Assembly (NCBI RefSeq): GCF_004005905.1
Contig: NZ_SACO01000017.1
Location: 1 to 63,265 of the forward strand
Source: Novosphingobium umbonatum
GTDB taxonomy: Bacteria; Pseudomonadota; Alphaproteobacteria; Sphingomonadales; Sphingomonadaceae
Direction of reading: 5' to 3'
Length of the DNA stretch: 63,265 bases
The notes under the pieces were generated by a model. It did not search any database. It had not been told where the DNA came from and saw nothing but the letters and a program-made list of their open reading frames with translations. The position numbers were made by a program, and so were the translations under genes. Positions 1 through 8,966 of this stretch are shown one piece after another (position 1 is the first letter of the stretch; each line of letters begins with the position of its first letter).

Positions 1-62
1 AGCCCGCTGGTCAGCGCGATCCGAACCGCCTCTCGCTTAAAATCTTCACTATGCTTCATCAT
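1..62 (-). CDS. IS3-type transposase OrfA, first 20 codons only
   Basis: Partial gene running off the left edge. It starts at ATG 62-60 (a second in-frame ATG follows directly) behind an AGGAG-type ribosome site. OrfA of IS3-family elements is the helix-turn-helix subunit that is combined with OrfB by programmed frameshift to make the transposase. Only the N-terminus is visible, so the family call is by resemblance. Confidence 0.65.
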   Translation of the reverse strand, partial: MMKHSEDFKREAVRIALTSG

Positions 63-127
63 CTCGTCGGTCTCCTGTTGCGAGCATAAAACGCTCAGGT
101 GACCGGCACAAATCCGTTACAAGTCCA
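1..127 (-). mobile_element. End of an IS3-like insertion sequence (left copy)
   Basis: These bases are the exact reverse complement of 63139-63265, so both window ends carry the same IS end in opposite orientation. The element tip lies at 127 and begins TGGACTTGTAACGG when read inward on the minus strand. The first codons of a transposase orfA follow. The element cuts the gene at 128-365. The IS3 assignment comes from the OrfA N-terminus (MMKHSEDFKREAVRIALTSG), which is typical of IS3-type OrfA proteins. The rest of the IS is outside the window. Confidence 0.8.
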
Positions 128-365
128 TTCCGGGCGCAAGCTTGTAGCGGTAAAGCGGCAGACCGGTTGGCCGAGGCAAGCCAAGTTCGGCGCTTGCTTT
201 GCCAAGTGGATGAGGACCCGTGTCTGCAGCCCTGGCACGCTGGATCGCCCGAATCACAAGAAGACGCGAACCACCTGCGGTCTGAATTTCGTCGGCAATT
301 TTGCGCAGCTGTGCGGGATCGTTGCGCGCATTTTCGATTTCAGCCTTGAAATCGCGTTCCTGCAT
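117..365 (-). pseudogene. Unrecognised small gene cut by the IS
   Basis: The frame starts at ATG 365 and runs about 79 native codons to base 128. It then enters the IS and stops after three IS-encoded residues at 117. The protein is charged and probably helical at its N-terminus, ending in a basic stretch; I do not recognise the family. Its native 3' end is lost. It lies 108 bases downstream of zorD on the same strand, with palindromes in the gap, so it may be separately controlled. It could still be expressed as a short truncated protein. Confidence 0.45.
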
Positions 366-381
366 TGCTGAATCGCCCCCT

Positions 382-415
382 GTAACTGCATTACCGCCCG
401 GTAACCGGCGTTACC
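382..415. promoter_or_regulatory. Overlapping GTAAC/GTTAC palindromes
   Basis: The gap between zorD and the truncated gene holds a 16-base perfect palindrome, GGTAAC-CGGC-GTTACC (400-415). It overlaps a second one, TTACCG-CC-CGGTAA (391-404), and a further GTAA/TTAC pair spans 382-394. Repeated half-sites at this spacing suggest a repressor or activator operator in front of the small minus-strand gene. There is no T-run on either side, so it is not an obvious terminator. The bound protein is unknown. Confidence 0.4.
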
Positions 416-473
416 CGCCGTGCGCTAACCATCAATGAACATTACTTTATAATCAATGCGGAGGACGAGACTT

Positions 474-3400
474 TCAGTGCATCAGGGACGAATTCGGCGC
501 AGCTCTATCGTAGAAAGCATTGACTACGCAGGACCAGCGGGCGCTCATGATCCCGTCGATACCTCGACCCAAATCCCAGATGACAGAGTCCCCGTTGGCG
601 AGCCGGGCTTTCACGAACCGATCGTGCAGGTCGCCGACAGATCGGCGCGATTTTTGCGCCAAGTGCAACTGCACCGAGCCCAGCATGCGGTTCCACCGCT
701 CTTCGAGATCTCTTCGCTGATCGTTCGTGTTTTCGGGTTCCCGCGTCTGAACCGAGTCAGCATCAAAAGCCACAACATGGACAGCTGCGATTTGCGAAGC
801 GAGCTGACCAAAACGACTGATGAAATTGACGAGCCGCCCCCGCGCTTGTCCATCAGCGCAGCAGTAGGGGTCCTGGATTTCAAGCAATGCGATATTTGCA
901 TCGCGGGCATATTGCTCAAAGATGGTCCAGTCTCGCGGCCCATGTTGTTCGAAGACCACCCGCTGAACGTAGGAAGCCCGCGCTTCTGCCGCTTCAACAG
1001 GTGTTCGTACCGAGAGAATCGGGCGCCGAACCGACGGCCTGTCCAACTGCGCTGACGCGATCTCCTCAGGTTTGCCCTTTGATCGTGTGCTTTGGGTCTC
1101 TGTCGGACTAGGAGTTGCCGTGACCTCAGGGGCTGGCGGCGAGGATTCGCTCGCTGAGACATTGAGCCGTTCATGACTGACCTGCGGCTCTGTCGGAGCG
1201 GGTGGCTCAATGCTGTAACTTGTCCGCTTCTGGGAGGATTGGGGTTCAGTTTCGGGGGTGGCAACAGATTGATCCGGCCGCTCGTCTCGCTTCCCATCGA
1301 GCACATCGGCAAGCAAGTCCTCAACATCTCGCTCGCTTTCGGGCGGCATAAGCAGGCCACGACTCAATGAGCGCTTGCGCTCCATGAGGGCATCGAGGCG
1401 CTGATCGAAGCTCGACGGACCGATCGCTTCATCCGGATGGATGGCCATCGGGATATGTATCGTGACTGGGCGTGTCTGACCGATCCGGTAGGCGCGGTCG
1501 GTAGCCTGATCCTCGACAGCTGGGTTCCACCAGCGTGAGAGATGGATCACATTGTTGGCGGCGGTGATCGTGAGCCCAACGCCCCCAGCCTTGGGAGACA
1601 GGATGAGGACGTCAAAGGCAGATGACGAGCTCTGGAATGCGTTCACCATCTCCTGGCGCCTATGGCCAGCCACCTTACCGCTGATGCACATCGGCCTGTG
1701 CCTGAGGTCAAAGCGCTCCTGAATGGCCATGGCCAAAAACGCCTGCATCTCGAGATCTTCGCAAAACAGCAGCGCCTTCTCGCCGCGCTGCTTAACCTCC
1801 GCGAGAATTTCAAAGGCCTTCTTCAGGCGCGCCGACTGGGCAACGTAGGCGTCTATGTCAGTAACGCCTCGCGGCGCCGACGGGTGGAGCGATGTCCCGC
1901 GCAGCATGTGCAGCACTTTGAGCATCGCGCCTTGCTCGCCGCTTTCGCGTAGCGCGCGAGCTCTGGCGAGTACCATGTCATAGGCCTGCGCTTGGGCGGG
2001 CGGCATTTCCACCGCGTATTTGCGCGCCGCTTTTTCTGGCAGGCCGGTGAGGATCTCGTCCTTCATGCGCCTGAGCATGAACGGAGGCAGCTCGTCATCA
2101 CGCTCGACCAATCGCCGCTGAAGGTCTTCAAGACCCGCCAGATCGTTCGCTGGGTAGCTGCTTTCGAACTCCCGGCTCGATCCGAGGAACCCAGGGTAGA
2201 CCGTATCGGCAATCGACCAGAGATCCTGAAGTCGGTTTTCGACTGGTGTGCCGGTCATGGCAATTTGCAGACGGCCATTAAGCGCCTTGGCTGCCCGGGT
2301 CATTTGGCTAGCTGGGTTCTTAAGCTTCTGAATTTCGTCGTATACGATCGCATCAAATGGGATGCGCGCGAAGCTCATGTGATAGTCGCGCATCGTTTCG
2401 TAAGTCGTGAGAACGATCCCTGCGTCTTCCCATTCACCGGAATCGAGCCGTGAGGTGCCGCCGCGGATATCGCTGCCAGATTCCAGCCGATAGCTGCGCA
2501 AATTTGTCCCGAAGGCTTCGATCACAGGCCCCATCAGGCCAGCCTCGACATGCTTCGCCAGTTCAGCTTGCCAGTTCTTGAGCAGCCCTGTTGGCGCAAC
2601 GATCAGCACTGGTTTGGGGTGAGCCGAGTTGGACCGCAACCAGAGCAAAAACATGAGTGCCTGAAATGTCTTGCCTAGCCCCATATCGTCGGCGAGCAGG
2701 ACGCCCGGCAACTTGCGCCCCCATGCTTCGGTCAGCCAGGCAAACGCATCGCGTTGGTGCGGTTTTGGCTCGGACTTCAGACCTTGCGGAAGAACCGGCA
2801 CCTCAAATGGCTCTGACGCGGCTGTCGGCCGAGGCAGACGCGCATAATCGAGTTGCTCGAAATTCTCACCAACTTGCAGAAAGAAGATCTCGACCGGTTC
2901 GCGTTCATGCTCAGACCGAGATTGGTCTCCTGCCTCTGCTGCGATCTGGCGCTCCAGATCGGCAATTCCACGCGTTGCCTGAAGCGTCGCCGTGGTGGCA
3001 GGGATGCTCTCGTCGCGCCAAGCAACGGTTTCGTCTCCTCCTTTGATGGCGGTTTCGAGGCTGCCAACCAGTATTTCGGCCTCACCGGGAGCCAAGGCAA
3101 TGTGCCGCGCATCCGGCGGATCACCGATCCGCAGGCCAAAACTTTCTGGAAGCCAACTGTTAGGCTTCGGCTTGATCCAGGGCAGGACAGGCTTTTGCCA
3201 GACCTCGATCCCGCTGACGCGCTCAGAGAACTGCTGCGTCTCGATGAAGAGGTGGTCGGCCGCTGCATCATCGCCGGAGGCATCGAGTTTCAGCTCTTCG
3301 CGCAAAATCCGCTGGGGAGAGCGCAGGAACTCGCGCTTTTCCTGCGAGCTGCTGGCCTGCTTGGCACGTACGATATCGAGCGCCTTACCGAGCAGGGGGT

Positions 3401-4229
3401 CGAGGAACAGCAGTGTTCCATCGGAAAGGAGATAACTGCGCCGCCCCCCTTCCTGGCTCCGAAATCTGCGCTGGAAGTGCGCGGTATCCTGCGGGGTCAG
3501 CAGGGATGCTTCGTTCTCATCGACGAGATCGCCGTCGGAGGTCTCGCCGACGTGCCTTGAGAAGAGAACCGGGTCAAAGTCGAAGCGACCGTGATCGGTT
3601 TTTGCATTCAACGAGAAGTTCGCAGCGTAGGCTATGCGGATACGTTCCAGAAACCCGTCGGCTTCTATCCCCGCGCCCAGCTTATCGCCCAGCAGTGCGC
3701 GAAGCTCTGCAAATGCTGCTCTGCGTTCGTCGGGCTCACTTGCTGACTTAACGGCTTGTGCAGCTCGGAAGACGGAAAACACCGGCTCGGGAATGCGGCT
3801 GACGCGCCCACCCTCTCGGACCCGAGCGCCAACAATATCCGCACGAACAGGGACGCCGCCGCGACGGACCCACTTCGGATTGACCGTGATGGATCCTTCG
3901 GCGAGCGATCCACTCGAATTCAGTTGAAGTGTCAGAGGCGTGGCTGGCGGCAAGCCGAGGGCGAAGGCATCGGCCTCGTCCAATTGGGCGGCAATGTGAG
4001 GGGGAAGGATAATCCCTCCGTCCTCTTCAAGAATTCGACCTTCCTGATCGAACGAGCGTGCGAGCGCCAAGGCTGCTTGTCCTGCTTCGGGAGCAGCCCT
4101 GGGCCACTCCGAGACTGGTACAGTTTCGCTTGAGGCCCGCTTGAAGAGCACGCCCGGCCGCTCACACAACAGAGTGATAGTTTCACTGCCATCGCTCTGC
4201 TGGCTCGCAACGAATTTGTTGCTTACCAT
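474..4229 (-). CDS. zorD: ZorD, SNF2-type helicase of type I Zorya
   Basis: Cytosolic effector of the Zorya anti-phage system; in the known system ZorD acts on phage DNA after the membrane complex senses infection. The 1251-residue protein has a ~480-residue N-terminal region, then an SF2/SNF2 motor: Walker A DDMGLGKT with Lys520, a DEIQ box near 628, and motifs V-VI with GVGLT and DRAYRIGQ near 910. A Pro/Ser/Thr-rich linker (~950-1090) leads to a C-terminal domain of ~160 residues containing HDRF (1202-1205) and WDLGRGID. That tail is longer than I expect for ZorD and may be an added nuclease-like or regulatory module. It starts at ATG 4229, overlapping the zorC stop by 7 bases, and is last in the zorABCD operon. 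Confidence 0.88.
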   Translation of the reverse strand: MVSNKFVASQQSDGSETITLLCERPGVLFKRASSETVPVSEWPRAAPEAGQAALALARSFDQEGRILEEDGGIILPPHIAAQLDEADAFALGLPPATPLTLQLNSSGSLAEGSITVNPKWVRRGGVPVRADIVGARVREGGRVSRIPEPVFSVFRAAQAVKSASEPDERRAAFAELRALLGDKLGAGIEADGFLERIRIAYAANFSLNAKTDHGRFDFDPVLFSRHVGETSDGDLVDENEASLLTPQDTAHFQRRFRSQEGGRRSYLLSDGTLLFLDPLLGKALDIVRAKQASSSQEKREFLRSPQRILREELKLDASGDDAAADHLFIETQQFSERVSGIEVWQKPVLPWIKPKPNSWLPESFGLRIGDPPDARHIALAPGEAEILVGSLETAIKGGDETVAWRDESIPATTATLQATRGIADLERQIAAEAGDQSRSEHEREPVEIFFLQVGENFEQLDYARLPRPTAASEPFEVPVLPQGLKSEPKPHQRDAFAWLTEAWGRKLPGVLLADDMGLGKTFQALMFLLWLRSNSAHPKPVLIVAPTGLLKNWQAELAKHVEAGLMGPVIEAFGTNLRSYRLESGSDIRGGTSRLDSGEWEDAGIVLTTYETMRDYHMSFARIPFDAIVYDEIQKLKNPASQMTRAAKALNGRLQIAMTGTPVENRLQDLWSIADTVYPGFLGSSREFESSYPANDLAGLEDLQRRLVERDDELPPFMLRRMKDEILTGLPEKAARKYAVEMPPAQAQAYDMVLARARALRESGEQGAMLKVLHMLRGTSLHPSAPRGVTDIDAYVAQSARLKKAFEILAEVKQRGEKALLFCEDLEMQAFLAMAIQERFDLRHRPMCISGKVAGHRRQEMVNAFQSSSSAFDVLILSPKAGGVGLTITAANNVIHLSRWWNPAVEDQATDRAYRIGQTRPVTIHIPMAIHPDEAIGPSSFDQRLDALMERKRSLSRGLLMPPESERDVEDLLADVLDGKRDERPDQSVATPETEPQSSQKRTSYSIEPPAPTEPQVSHERLNVSASESSPPAPEVTATPSPTETQSTRSKGKPEEIASAQLDRPSVRRPILSVRTPVEAAEARASYVQRVVFEQHGPRDWTIFEQYARDANIALLEIQDPYCCADGQARGRLVNFISRFGQLASQIAAVHVVAFDADSVQTREPENTNDQRRDLEERWNRMLGSVQLHLAQKSRRSVGDLHDRFVKARLANGDSVIWDLGRGIDGIMSARWSCVVNAFYDRAAPNSSLMH

Positions 4230-5629
4230 CGATCGTTCCAGCCATGGCTACGACCTTTTCCAAACCGCGGGTGCAGAATGGACGTTCGGCGATAAATTAT
4301 GCTCGCAAACTTGCTCTCCCAACCTGGGCTGGCAGGCGCGTGGCGATGAAACTCAAAATCGCTCCTCCCATGCGTCGTCCTTAAAACGGTGGGGTCATAC
4401 TTTTTCTTGTACAACGGAGGTGCTGCTGGATCGCGAGCATCCCAAAATCGACACGAGCCGTTGTCGCTCCATTCAGATATCCGAACGTCTCCAATCTGCA
4501 TTATCAACGACGAGGACGCGCTTGTTCCTCCGCTGATGACACCAAACTCCGGCCTCTCACCACTTTGACGAATGACGTTTTCTATCTGATATTGCGCGCG
4601 AAGACCGAGAGCTGGCCACGCATCTGACACCAGATCGGCTTCTAAATATGCAAGCCAGAATTTTTCACGTTGCGCCCATTGATCAGGCCGATCGGTAGTC
4701 TTGGCGATTGCTCGGAAAAATTCGCGCATCGCGACTTCAGTGAGCCAGCGCTTAAAAACTTGCGTGACCGTGAGCGCGCGCTCTTCACCAATGGTCTCTG
4801 CCAGCGAACGGACGATTCTATCCCAGCGGGACCGATGAAGACGCGGATCACCCACCTGGTCGAGGAGCAACTCGGAAATTGCCTTGCGATGCTCAGGTTC
4901 TGGCTTCTCGCTGATCCAAGGCTCGAGCAAAGCCCGCACGACCAGCTCGATCTGGCCGGCGAGTGCCTCTCGATCAAAGAGCCTCAGCAAGCTGCGCTGC
5001 GCGAGTACCGCTTTTTTCGGTGGGAGCTCTGCTGTCGCAACGCAAAACCTGGCGAAGGTTGCCTGACCGAAGCCGCTCGCTGCCAGATTTGTTCCTAGCC
5101 CGGTTTCCCTGATGAGCTGAAAGATTTGATCGTCATCGCGCTGGACCAAATCGAGCGCCACCCGTGCAGGGCCTTGCGATGGTGCAAAGAGCTCCCATTG
5201 TCGGGCCCTCTCTCGCCATGCCCACTCATGCCGCTGAGCAGCACTTAACGCAGCATCGGCAAGCCTGCCCATAATAGGCCGGTCGACCGGAAAATAGGTG
5301 AGGTAGCCATCGATCATAGCTTGGTCGGAACTGCGCCGCTGCTCTTCGACCGCGCGGTCGAGAGCCTCAGATCCGAGGTCATCGAACTCTGGATCGCACC
5401 ATGCCCCGCGCAGGACCCTGTTGAGTTGAAAGCGCGGCAGCGCCGCTGCACCGTTTTCAGCCGCACTGCGCAAGAATGGCTTCAATTCGACAACTGGCTC
5501 CGCCTCGCCGATACTCGCATCAAGCTTGGCGAGTTGCCGCTGCAATTCAGGTTGCGTTGTCGGAGGCTTGGCGAGCCCCGCAGACGCCAGGGCGTCCAGC
5601 CGATCGATTGCCGCGCGCAGGAAGCTCAT
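4223..5629 (-). CDS. zorC: ZorC, DNA-binding-type component of type I Zorya
   Basis: A 468-residue soluble protein, rich in Trp, Arg and Glu, without a signal peptide or obvious enzymatic motif. Position between zorB and zorD and its size match ZorC (EH-signature family), a cytosolic component that works with ZorD near the ZorAB motor. It overlaps zorB by ATGA at 5626-5629 and zorD by 7 bases, which implies translational coupling. The call rests mainly on gene order; the sequence alone would be called hypothetical. Confidence 0.8.
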   Translation of the reverse strand: MSFLRAAIDRLDALASAGLAKPPTTQPELQRQLAKLDASIGEAEPVVELKPFLRSAAENGAAALPRFQLNRVLRGAWCDPEFDDLGSEALDRAVEEQRRSSDQAMIDGYLTYFPVDRPIMGRLADAALSAAQRHEWAWRERARQWELFAPSQGPARVALDLVQRDDDQIFQLIRETGLGTNLAASGFGQATFARFCVATAELPPKKAVLAQRSLLRLFDREALAGQIELVVRALLEPWISEKPEPEHRKAISELLLDQVGDPRLHRSRWDRIVRSLAETIGEERALTVTQVFKRWLTEVAMREFFRAIAKTTDRPDQWAQREKFWLAYLEADLVSDAWPALGLRAQYQIENVIRQSGERPEFGVISGGTSASSSLIMQIGDVRISEWSDNGSCRFWDARDPAAPPLYKKKYDPTVLRTTHGRSDFEFHRHAPASPGWESKFASIIYRRTSILHPRFGKGRSHGWNDRW

Positions 5630-6354
5630 TGCTCCTGCCTCAAGATGTCCTTGTCCAAACCGGCGCTGGGTGTGGTCATCAAGAACCGCAAGTCGATCCG
5701 TCGATTACGCTTCTTCGCCACCTCGCTATCACCTTGCGCAATAGGGCGATCCGGACCGTAACCGCTCAGGCCCAGGATCGGTGCAGAACCTGGCTGACCT
5801 GCTGGCTTGTTAAGGAACCCCCGCAAGGCCGGCTGATTGAGCTGAAGCATGGTGAACGTCGTTTCGGCTCTTCGAACCGAAAGGCCATAGTTGTTCATCC
5901 CGCCGTACATCGCGTCGGAATCGGTATGCCCCTCTACAAACACGGCGTCGATCATGTGCTTTGAGCGCTCCGCTTTGCAGAGATTTGACGTCGTGTAGCA
6001 GGGCAGAACCTCGACCATTGCGCTGGCAACCTTGCTGATCGCGGCTTGCCCTCTGACGCTCAGCTCCCAGCGTCCTTTGTCGAACAGCACGTCATCAGGC
6101 AGGCGCAGCACACCTGTCTTCGTGTCAATTTCGACCTGCAGGCCCTTGTCCTTCAATGACTGCTGAAGGTCATTGAGGATCTCTGCCCGGGTTCGGTTAG
6201 CACCGGTCAGCTCTTCGGTCTTCGACTGCAAATTCAATGCGAAGTAAGCCAGTAGGATAATGAAAATAAGAAGGAGGCCAACCATCATGTCCGTCATGGA
6301 CATGAAGTAGCTTTCGCCTTCTTCAGGGGGTCTCCTGCGAACGGCGCCTTCCAT
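5626..6354 (-). CDS. zorB: ZorB, MotB/OmpA-like subunit of the Zorya membrane motor
   Basis: A 242-residue inner-membrane protein with a short cytosolic N-terminus and one membrane helix (~22-42). Asp22 in MTDMMVG is the expected proton-conducting acid of MotB/ZorB stators. A periplasmic OmpA-like peptidoglycan-binding domain follows, with EGHTD (141-145), LSVRRA (158-163) and NRRIDLRF (217-224). With ZorA it should form a proton-driven, cell-wall-anchored motor. Its ATG shares one base with the zorA stop (TAATG) and its end overlaps zorC by ATGA. Confidence 0.92.
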   Translation of the reverse strand: MEGAVRRRPPEEGESYFMSMTDMMVGLLLIFIILLAYFALNLQSKTEELTGANRTRAEILNDLQQSLKDKGLQVEIDTKTGVLRLPDDVLFDKGRWELSVRGQAAISKVASAMVEVLPCYTTSNLCKAERSKHMIDAVFVEGHTDSDAMYGGMNNYGLSVRRAETTFTMLQLNQPALRGFLNKPAGQPGSAPILGLSGYGPDRPIAQGDSEVAKKRNRRIDLRFLMTTPSAGLDKDILRQEQ

Positions 6355-8279
6355 TATTCAGCAGCTTCCCGATTTTGGTTCGCAAGAATTCCGGCCAGCT
6401 CTTCGACCGTATCTCGCAGCGTTGTCAGTGGCTCAAGTGCACCTGCAAGCTGCGCTACACCTTCGCCCAACGCGCGGTCGATTTGCCCAACACGTTCGTT
6501 GAGGTTCGTGGCATGGTTGCCTGCTGCATCGGTGATCTTTTCAAGCGCGGCTCCAAGTGACCGATCGACTTCCTCAAAGCGGGCCCGATATTCAGACCAG
6601 GCCGACGATGCTGCTGATGCCGTTTGGTTCAGCGATACAGCGAGCTCGCGCATCTCCTCTCGGGTATTTTCAGAAGACTGCGCGTTCTTGACGACGATAG
6701 CCTCGACCGATTTGACAGCTTCGGCGATCGACAGGGCAGACTGACGGACAGGAGCAGCGGCAGCCTCGACGTCGTTGGCAACTGTACCGAATGCCGTGGC
6801 CAGATCGCTCGAACGGGCTGCGACCTGCTCGATAGCGTGAGCATGGTCGCCAATAGCGGTCTGGGCCGAAGATAGCCGGTCAGCCGAAACAGAGATCGCG
6901 TTGCCGGCATCCTTCATGCTGGCAACAAGCGGAGTGCCTGCCCCGTTGAAGCGCTCCACGAATTCCGAGAAGGACTTCTCCATCGCCTCCTGGCCGATCC
7001 GCGCAGCGTCATTTGCGGCACTGGTCGAGGCTTCCCCGAGTTGAGTGGCCGCCGCGGCCAGGCCAGCTTTCATGTCGTCCAGGGTCGATCCGAGGCTGGT
7101 GAGCAGTTCATCCATTCTCTGGCGTGCAAGTGCGCTCGCTTGCTCATTTTCCTCGCGCATGCGGTCGGCTATCACGCCGAAGTTGCGATTGAGGTCGCCA
7201 AAGGCAGTGCGCATCTCTTCGGACGCTTGGCCGAACCGACGAACAGCCTCTTCAATCTGCCGGTCGGCCTCTCCCGTCTGCTTCTCGAGTCGCGCTGACA
7301 TGGTAGCCATCGACACGGACATTGCCGCGATGGCATCTGCAAGACCCGCCATCTCGGCGCCCGCACCTGAAGCGATTGCATCTCGGACAGCCTCGCCGCC
7401 ACCGCCACTAATTTTATCTATGCCCTGCTGTATCGAACCCAGATGGGTGATCATCGGGGCCATTTGCTTTTCTAGAGCGCCATCAAGTGCAGCTGCCAAT
7501 TGTTCCGAAAAGGACCTAAGGGCAGGGGTCTGCTCTTTGAGCTGTGCCAGTTGATCACACGCAATCCGCTGTGGCGGAAGATACGCCATCCCGTGCTCAA
7601 GCTTATCGCAAATCGAGTAAAGGCCATCGTTTATCCTTTTCCCGAATCTATAATCGTATGATCGCAGCACGATTGACCCGACAATGCCCCCCACTGAAGC
7701 CCAAAATTTTGCTCCAGCCACTTTCATCAGGTCATTCAATCGTGACTGCATTACGGCGGTGCCACCACTAAAATCCAAGGTCGACAGAGCCGCAATGATT
7801 CCCAAAAATGTGATTAGAAGGCCGATAGCAATAAAAATATTGGCAAACCAGTTCAAGCCACGATGACGATCGCCAATAGGCATAAAAAATAATTCGGGAC
7901 GGGAAGTGTTGTGCAATACTTCATCTGAAGTATCGACTATAGTTTCCCTATATTCCTCCCACGCCCGACGAAGGGGGAGCACCTCAGAGTGCCCTCCCTC
8001 CATCATTTTCTCATCTATGTCATTGAAACGAGATGCAAAACGCTGGCGTGCCGAATCGACGTCAACAATATCACCGCCAAGAACATCAGTTATAAGCAAT
8101 ATTCGCGCATCAATCGCCCTTGCGAGAGGATCATGAAATTCTTTCTTATAACGCAGGCAAAGTACAAATGCAGTACCTACTAGCATTGCCGCCAAGAAGG
8201 CAGCCATTGCATCCCCAATAAGCGGAATCTTGGTGAAAAAGTAGATCAAACCATGACCCAGCCATTCGGTTATTTGCAC
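6354..8279 (-). CDS. zorA: ZorA, MotA/TolQ-like subunit with long cytoplasmic tail
   Basis: First gene of the Zorya operon. Membrane helices at about 23-42, 144-165 and 191-206 form a MotA/ExbB-like proton channel. The remaining ~400 residues are Ala/Glu/Ser-rich and predicted helical. This matches the long intracellular tail of type I ZorA, which is thought to carry the infection signal to ZorC and ZorD. I chose GTG 8279 because GAGGGG lies 6 bases upstream; an in-frame GTG at 8297 would add 6 residues but has no comparable ribosome site. The first part of the gene is more AT-rich than zorC and zorD. Confidence 0.9.
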   Translation of the reverse strand: MQITEWLGHGLIYFFTKIPLIGDAMAAFLAAMLVGTAFVLCLRYKKEFHDPLARAIDARILLITDVLGGDIVDVDSARQRFASRFNDIDEKMMEGGHSEVLPLRRAWEEYRETIVDTSDEVLHNTSRPELFFMPIGDRHRGLNWFANIFIAIGLLITFLGIIAALSTLDFSGGTAVMQSRLNDLMKVAGAKFWASVGGIVGSIVLRSYDYRFGKRINDGLYSICDKLEHGMAYLPPQRIACDQLAQLKEQTPALRSFSEQLAAALDGALEKQMAPMITHLGSIQQGIDKISGGGGEAVRDAIASGAGAEMAGLADAIAAMSVSMATMSARLEKQTGEADRQIEEAVRRFGQASEEMRTAFGDLNRNFGVIADRMREENEQASALARQRMDELLTSLGSTLDDMKAGLAAAATQLGEASTSAANDAARIGQEAMEKSFSEFVERFNGAGTPLVASMKDAGNAISVSADRLSSAQTAIGDHAHAIEQVAARSSDLATAFGTVANDVEAAAAPVRQSALSIAEAVKSVEAIVVKNAQSSENTREEMRELAVSLNQTASAASSAWSEYRARFEEVDRSLGAALEKITDAAGNHATNLNERVGQIDRALGEGVAQLAGALEPLTTLRDTVEELAGILANQNREAAE

Positions 8280-8297
8280 GAAACACCCCTCACACAC

Positions 8298-8657
8298 AAA
8301 AAATTCGAATCGCTACACTCGAAACTGATATCATCTCGAGCCCTCAAACAGCAAAATAGCCGAGAAATGCAATATGAACGCAAGTTATCGAACTAGCGAG
8401 CGATCGCCAAGGGCATTGCACAGGTGCGATCGGCTTAGCTGAACGCCATGCTGATAGCAGAAACCCGGAAAACTGAGCACCGCACCGTGGCTCAAGTGGC
8501 CCGAATCCAAGTTTGCAAAAAACTAAATTAGATATTCCCTCAGGTTGGCCCCCGTACCTCAGATAGGCAGTGCATGGCGTCATATCGCGTGGCACTGACA
8601 TGCGAAATTGACACGTACGGCGCTTTGCCGTACAAACCTCATTAAAGGAGACTCGGC
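8298..8657. other. Intergenic region between zorA and the toxin-antitoxin pair
   Basis: About 360 bases between divergent genes. The only clear signal is the promoter-operator at 8608-8636. The zorA promoter must lie in the left part, but I cannot pick convincing -35/-10 boxes. Open frames here lack ribosome sites and look like chance frames. Confidence 0.5.
8608..8636 (+). promoter_or_regulatory. Promoter with embedded operator for the DUF1778/GNAT pair
   Basis: TTGACA (8608-8613) and TACAAA (8631-8636) are spaced by exactly 17 bases. A perfect inverted repeat, GTACGGC-GCTTT-GCCGTAC (8615-8633), fills the spacer and touches the -10 box. The antitoxin ATG is at 8658 behind AAAGGAG. This is the expected layout for autorepression by a ribbon-helix-helix antitoxin. 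Confidence 0.7.
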
Positions 8658-8966
8658 ATGTTCGCTCTCGAACCAATCGCCGCGACGCCCGGCAAGATGG
8701 AGGCGCGTAAGGAATTGCGGATGCACCGTGCGGACGAGGCGCGTATTCGGGCTGCGGCTGCCGCAACCGGCCTGCAAGAAGCGGACTTCATTCGTCAAGC
8801 TGCTTTGCTAAGGGCGCAGGAGGTCGAGCAACGTATGGCTTTATCCATCCTGCCGGAGGAGGCCTTTGAAGCGTTCAAAGCCGCAGTTGCAGCCCCAGGC
8901 AAGGTTGCGCCCGGATTGGCGCAGGCGATGAAGGCATCGAAGGGCGTGCTCAAGGATGCAGGCTGA
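8658..8966 (+). CDS. DUF1778-type ribbon-helix-helix antitoxin
   Basis: A 102-residue protein of the TacA/AtaR type: an N-terminal RHH segment (about 18-50, with MHRADEARIRAAAAATG) for DNA binding and a C-terminal tail that should wrap the acetyltransferase toxin. It is coupled to the downstream GNAT gene by an 11-base overlap. It probably represses its own promoter through the palindrome at 8615-8633. Family assignment is from size, the RHH pattern and the partner. Confidence 0.75.
   Translation: MFALEPIAATPGKMEARKELRMHRADEARIRAAAAATGLQEADFIRQAALLRAQEVEQRMALSILPEEAFEAFKAAVAAPGKVAPGLAQAMKASKGVLKDAG

Noticed and set aside
1..127. 127-base terminal inverted repeats as ends of one large transposon
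   Set aside because: The repeats contain the tip and orfA start of an IS3-like element, with orfA reading outward at both ends, so they are ends of two IS copies, not of a 63-kb transposon.
8344..8766. Minus-strand 140-codon frame upstream of zorA
   Set aside because: It overlaps the antitoxin promoter and gene on the other strand and shows no domain or ribosome site.
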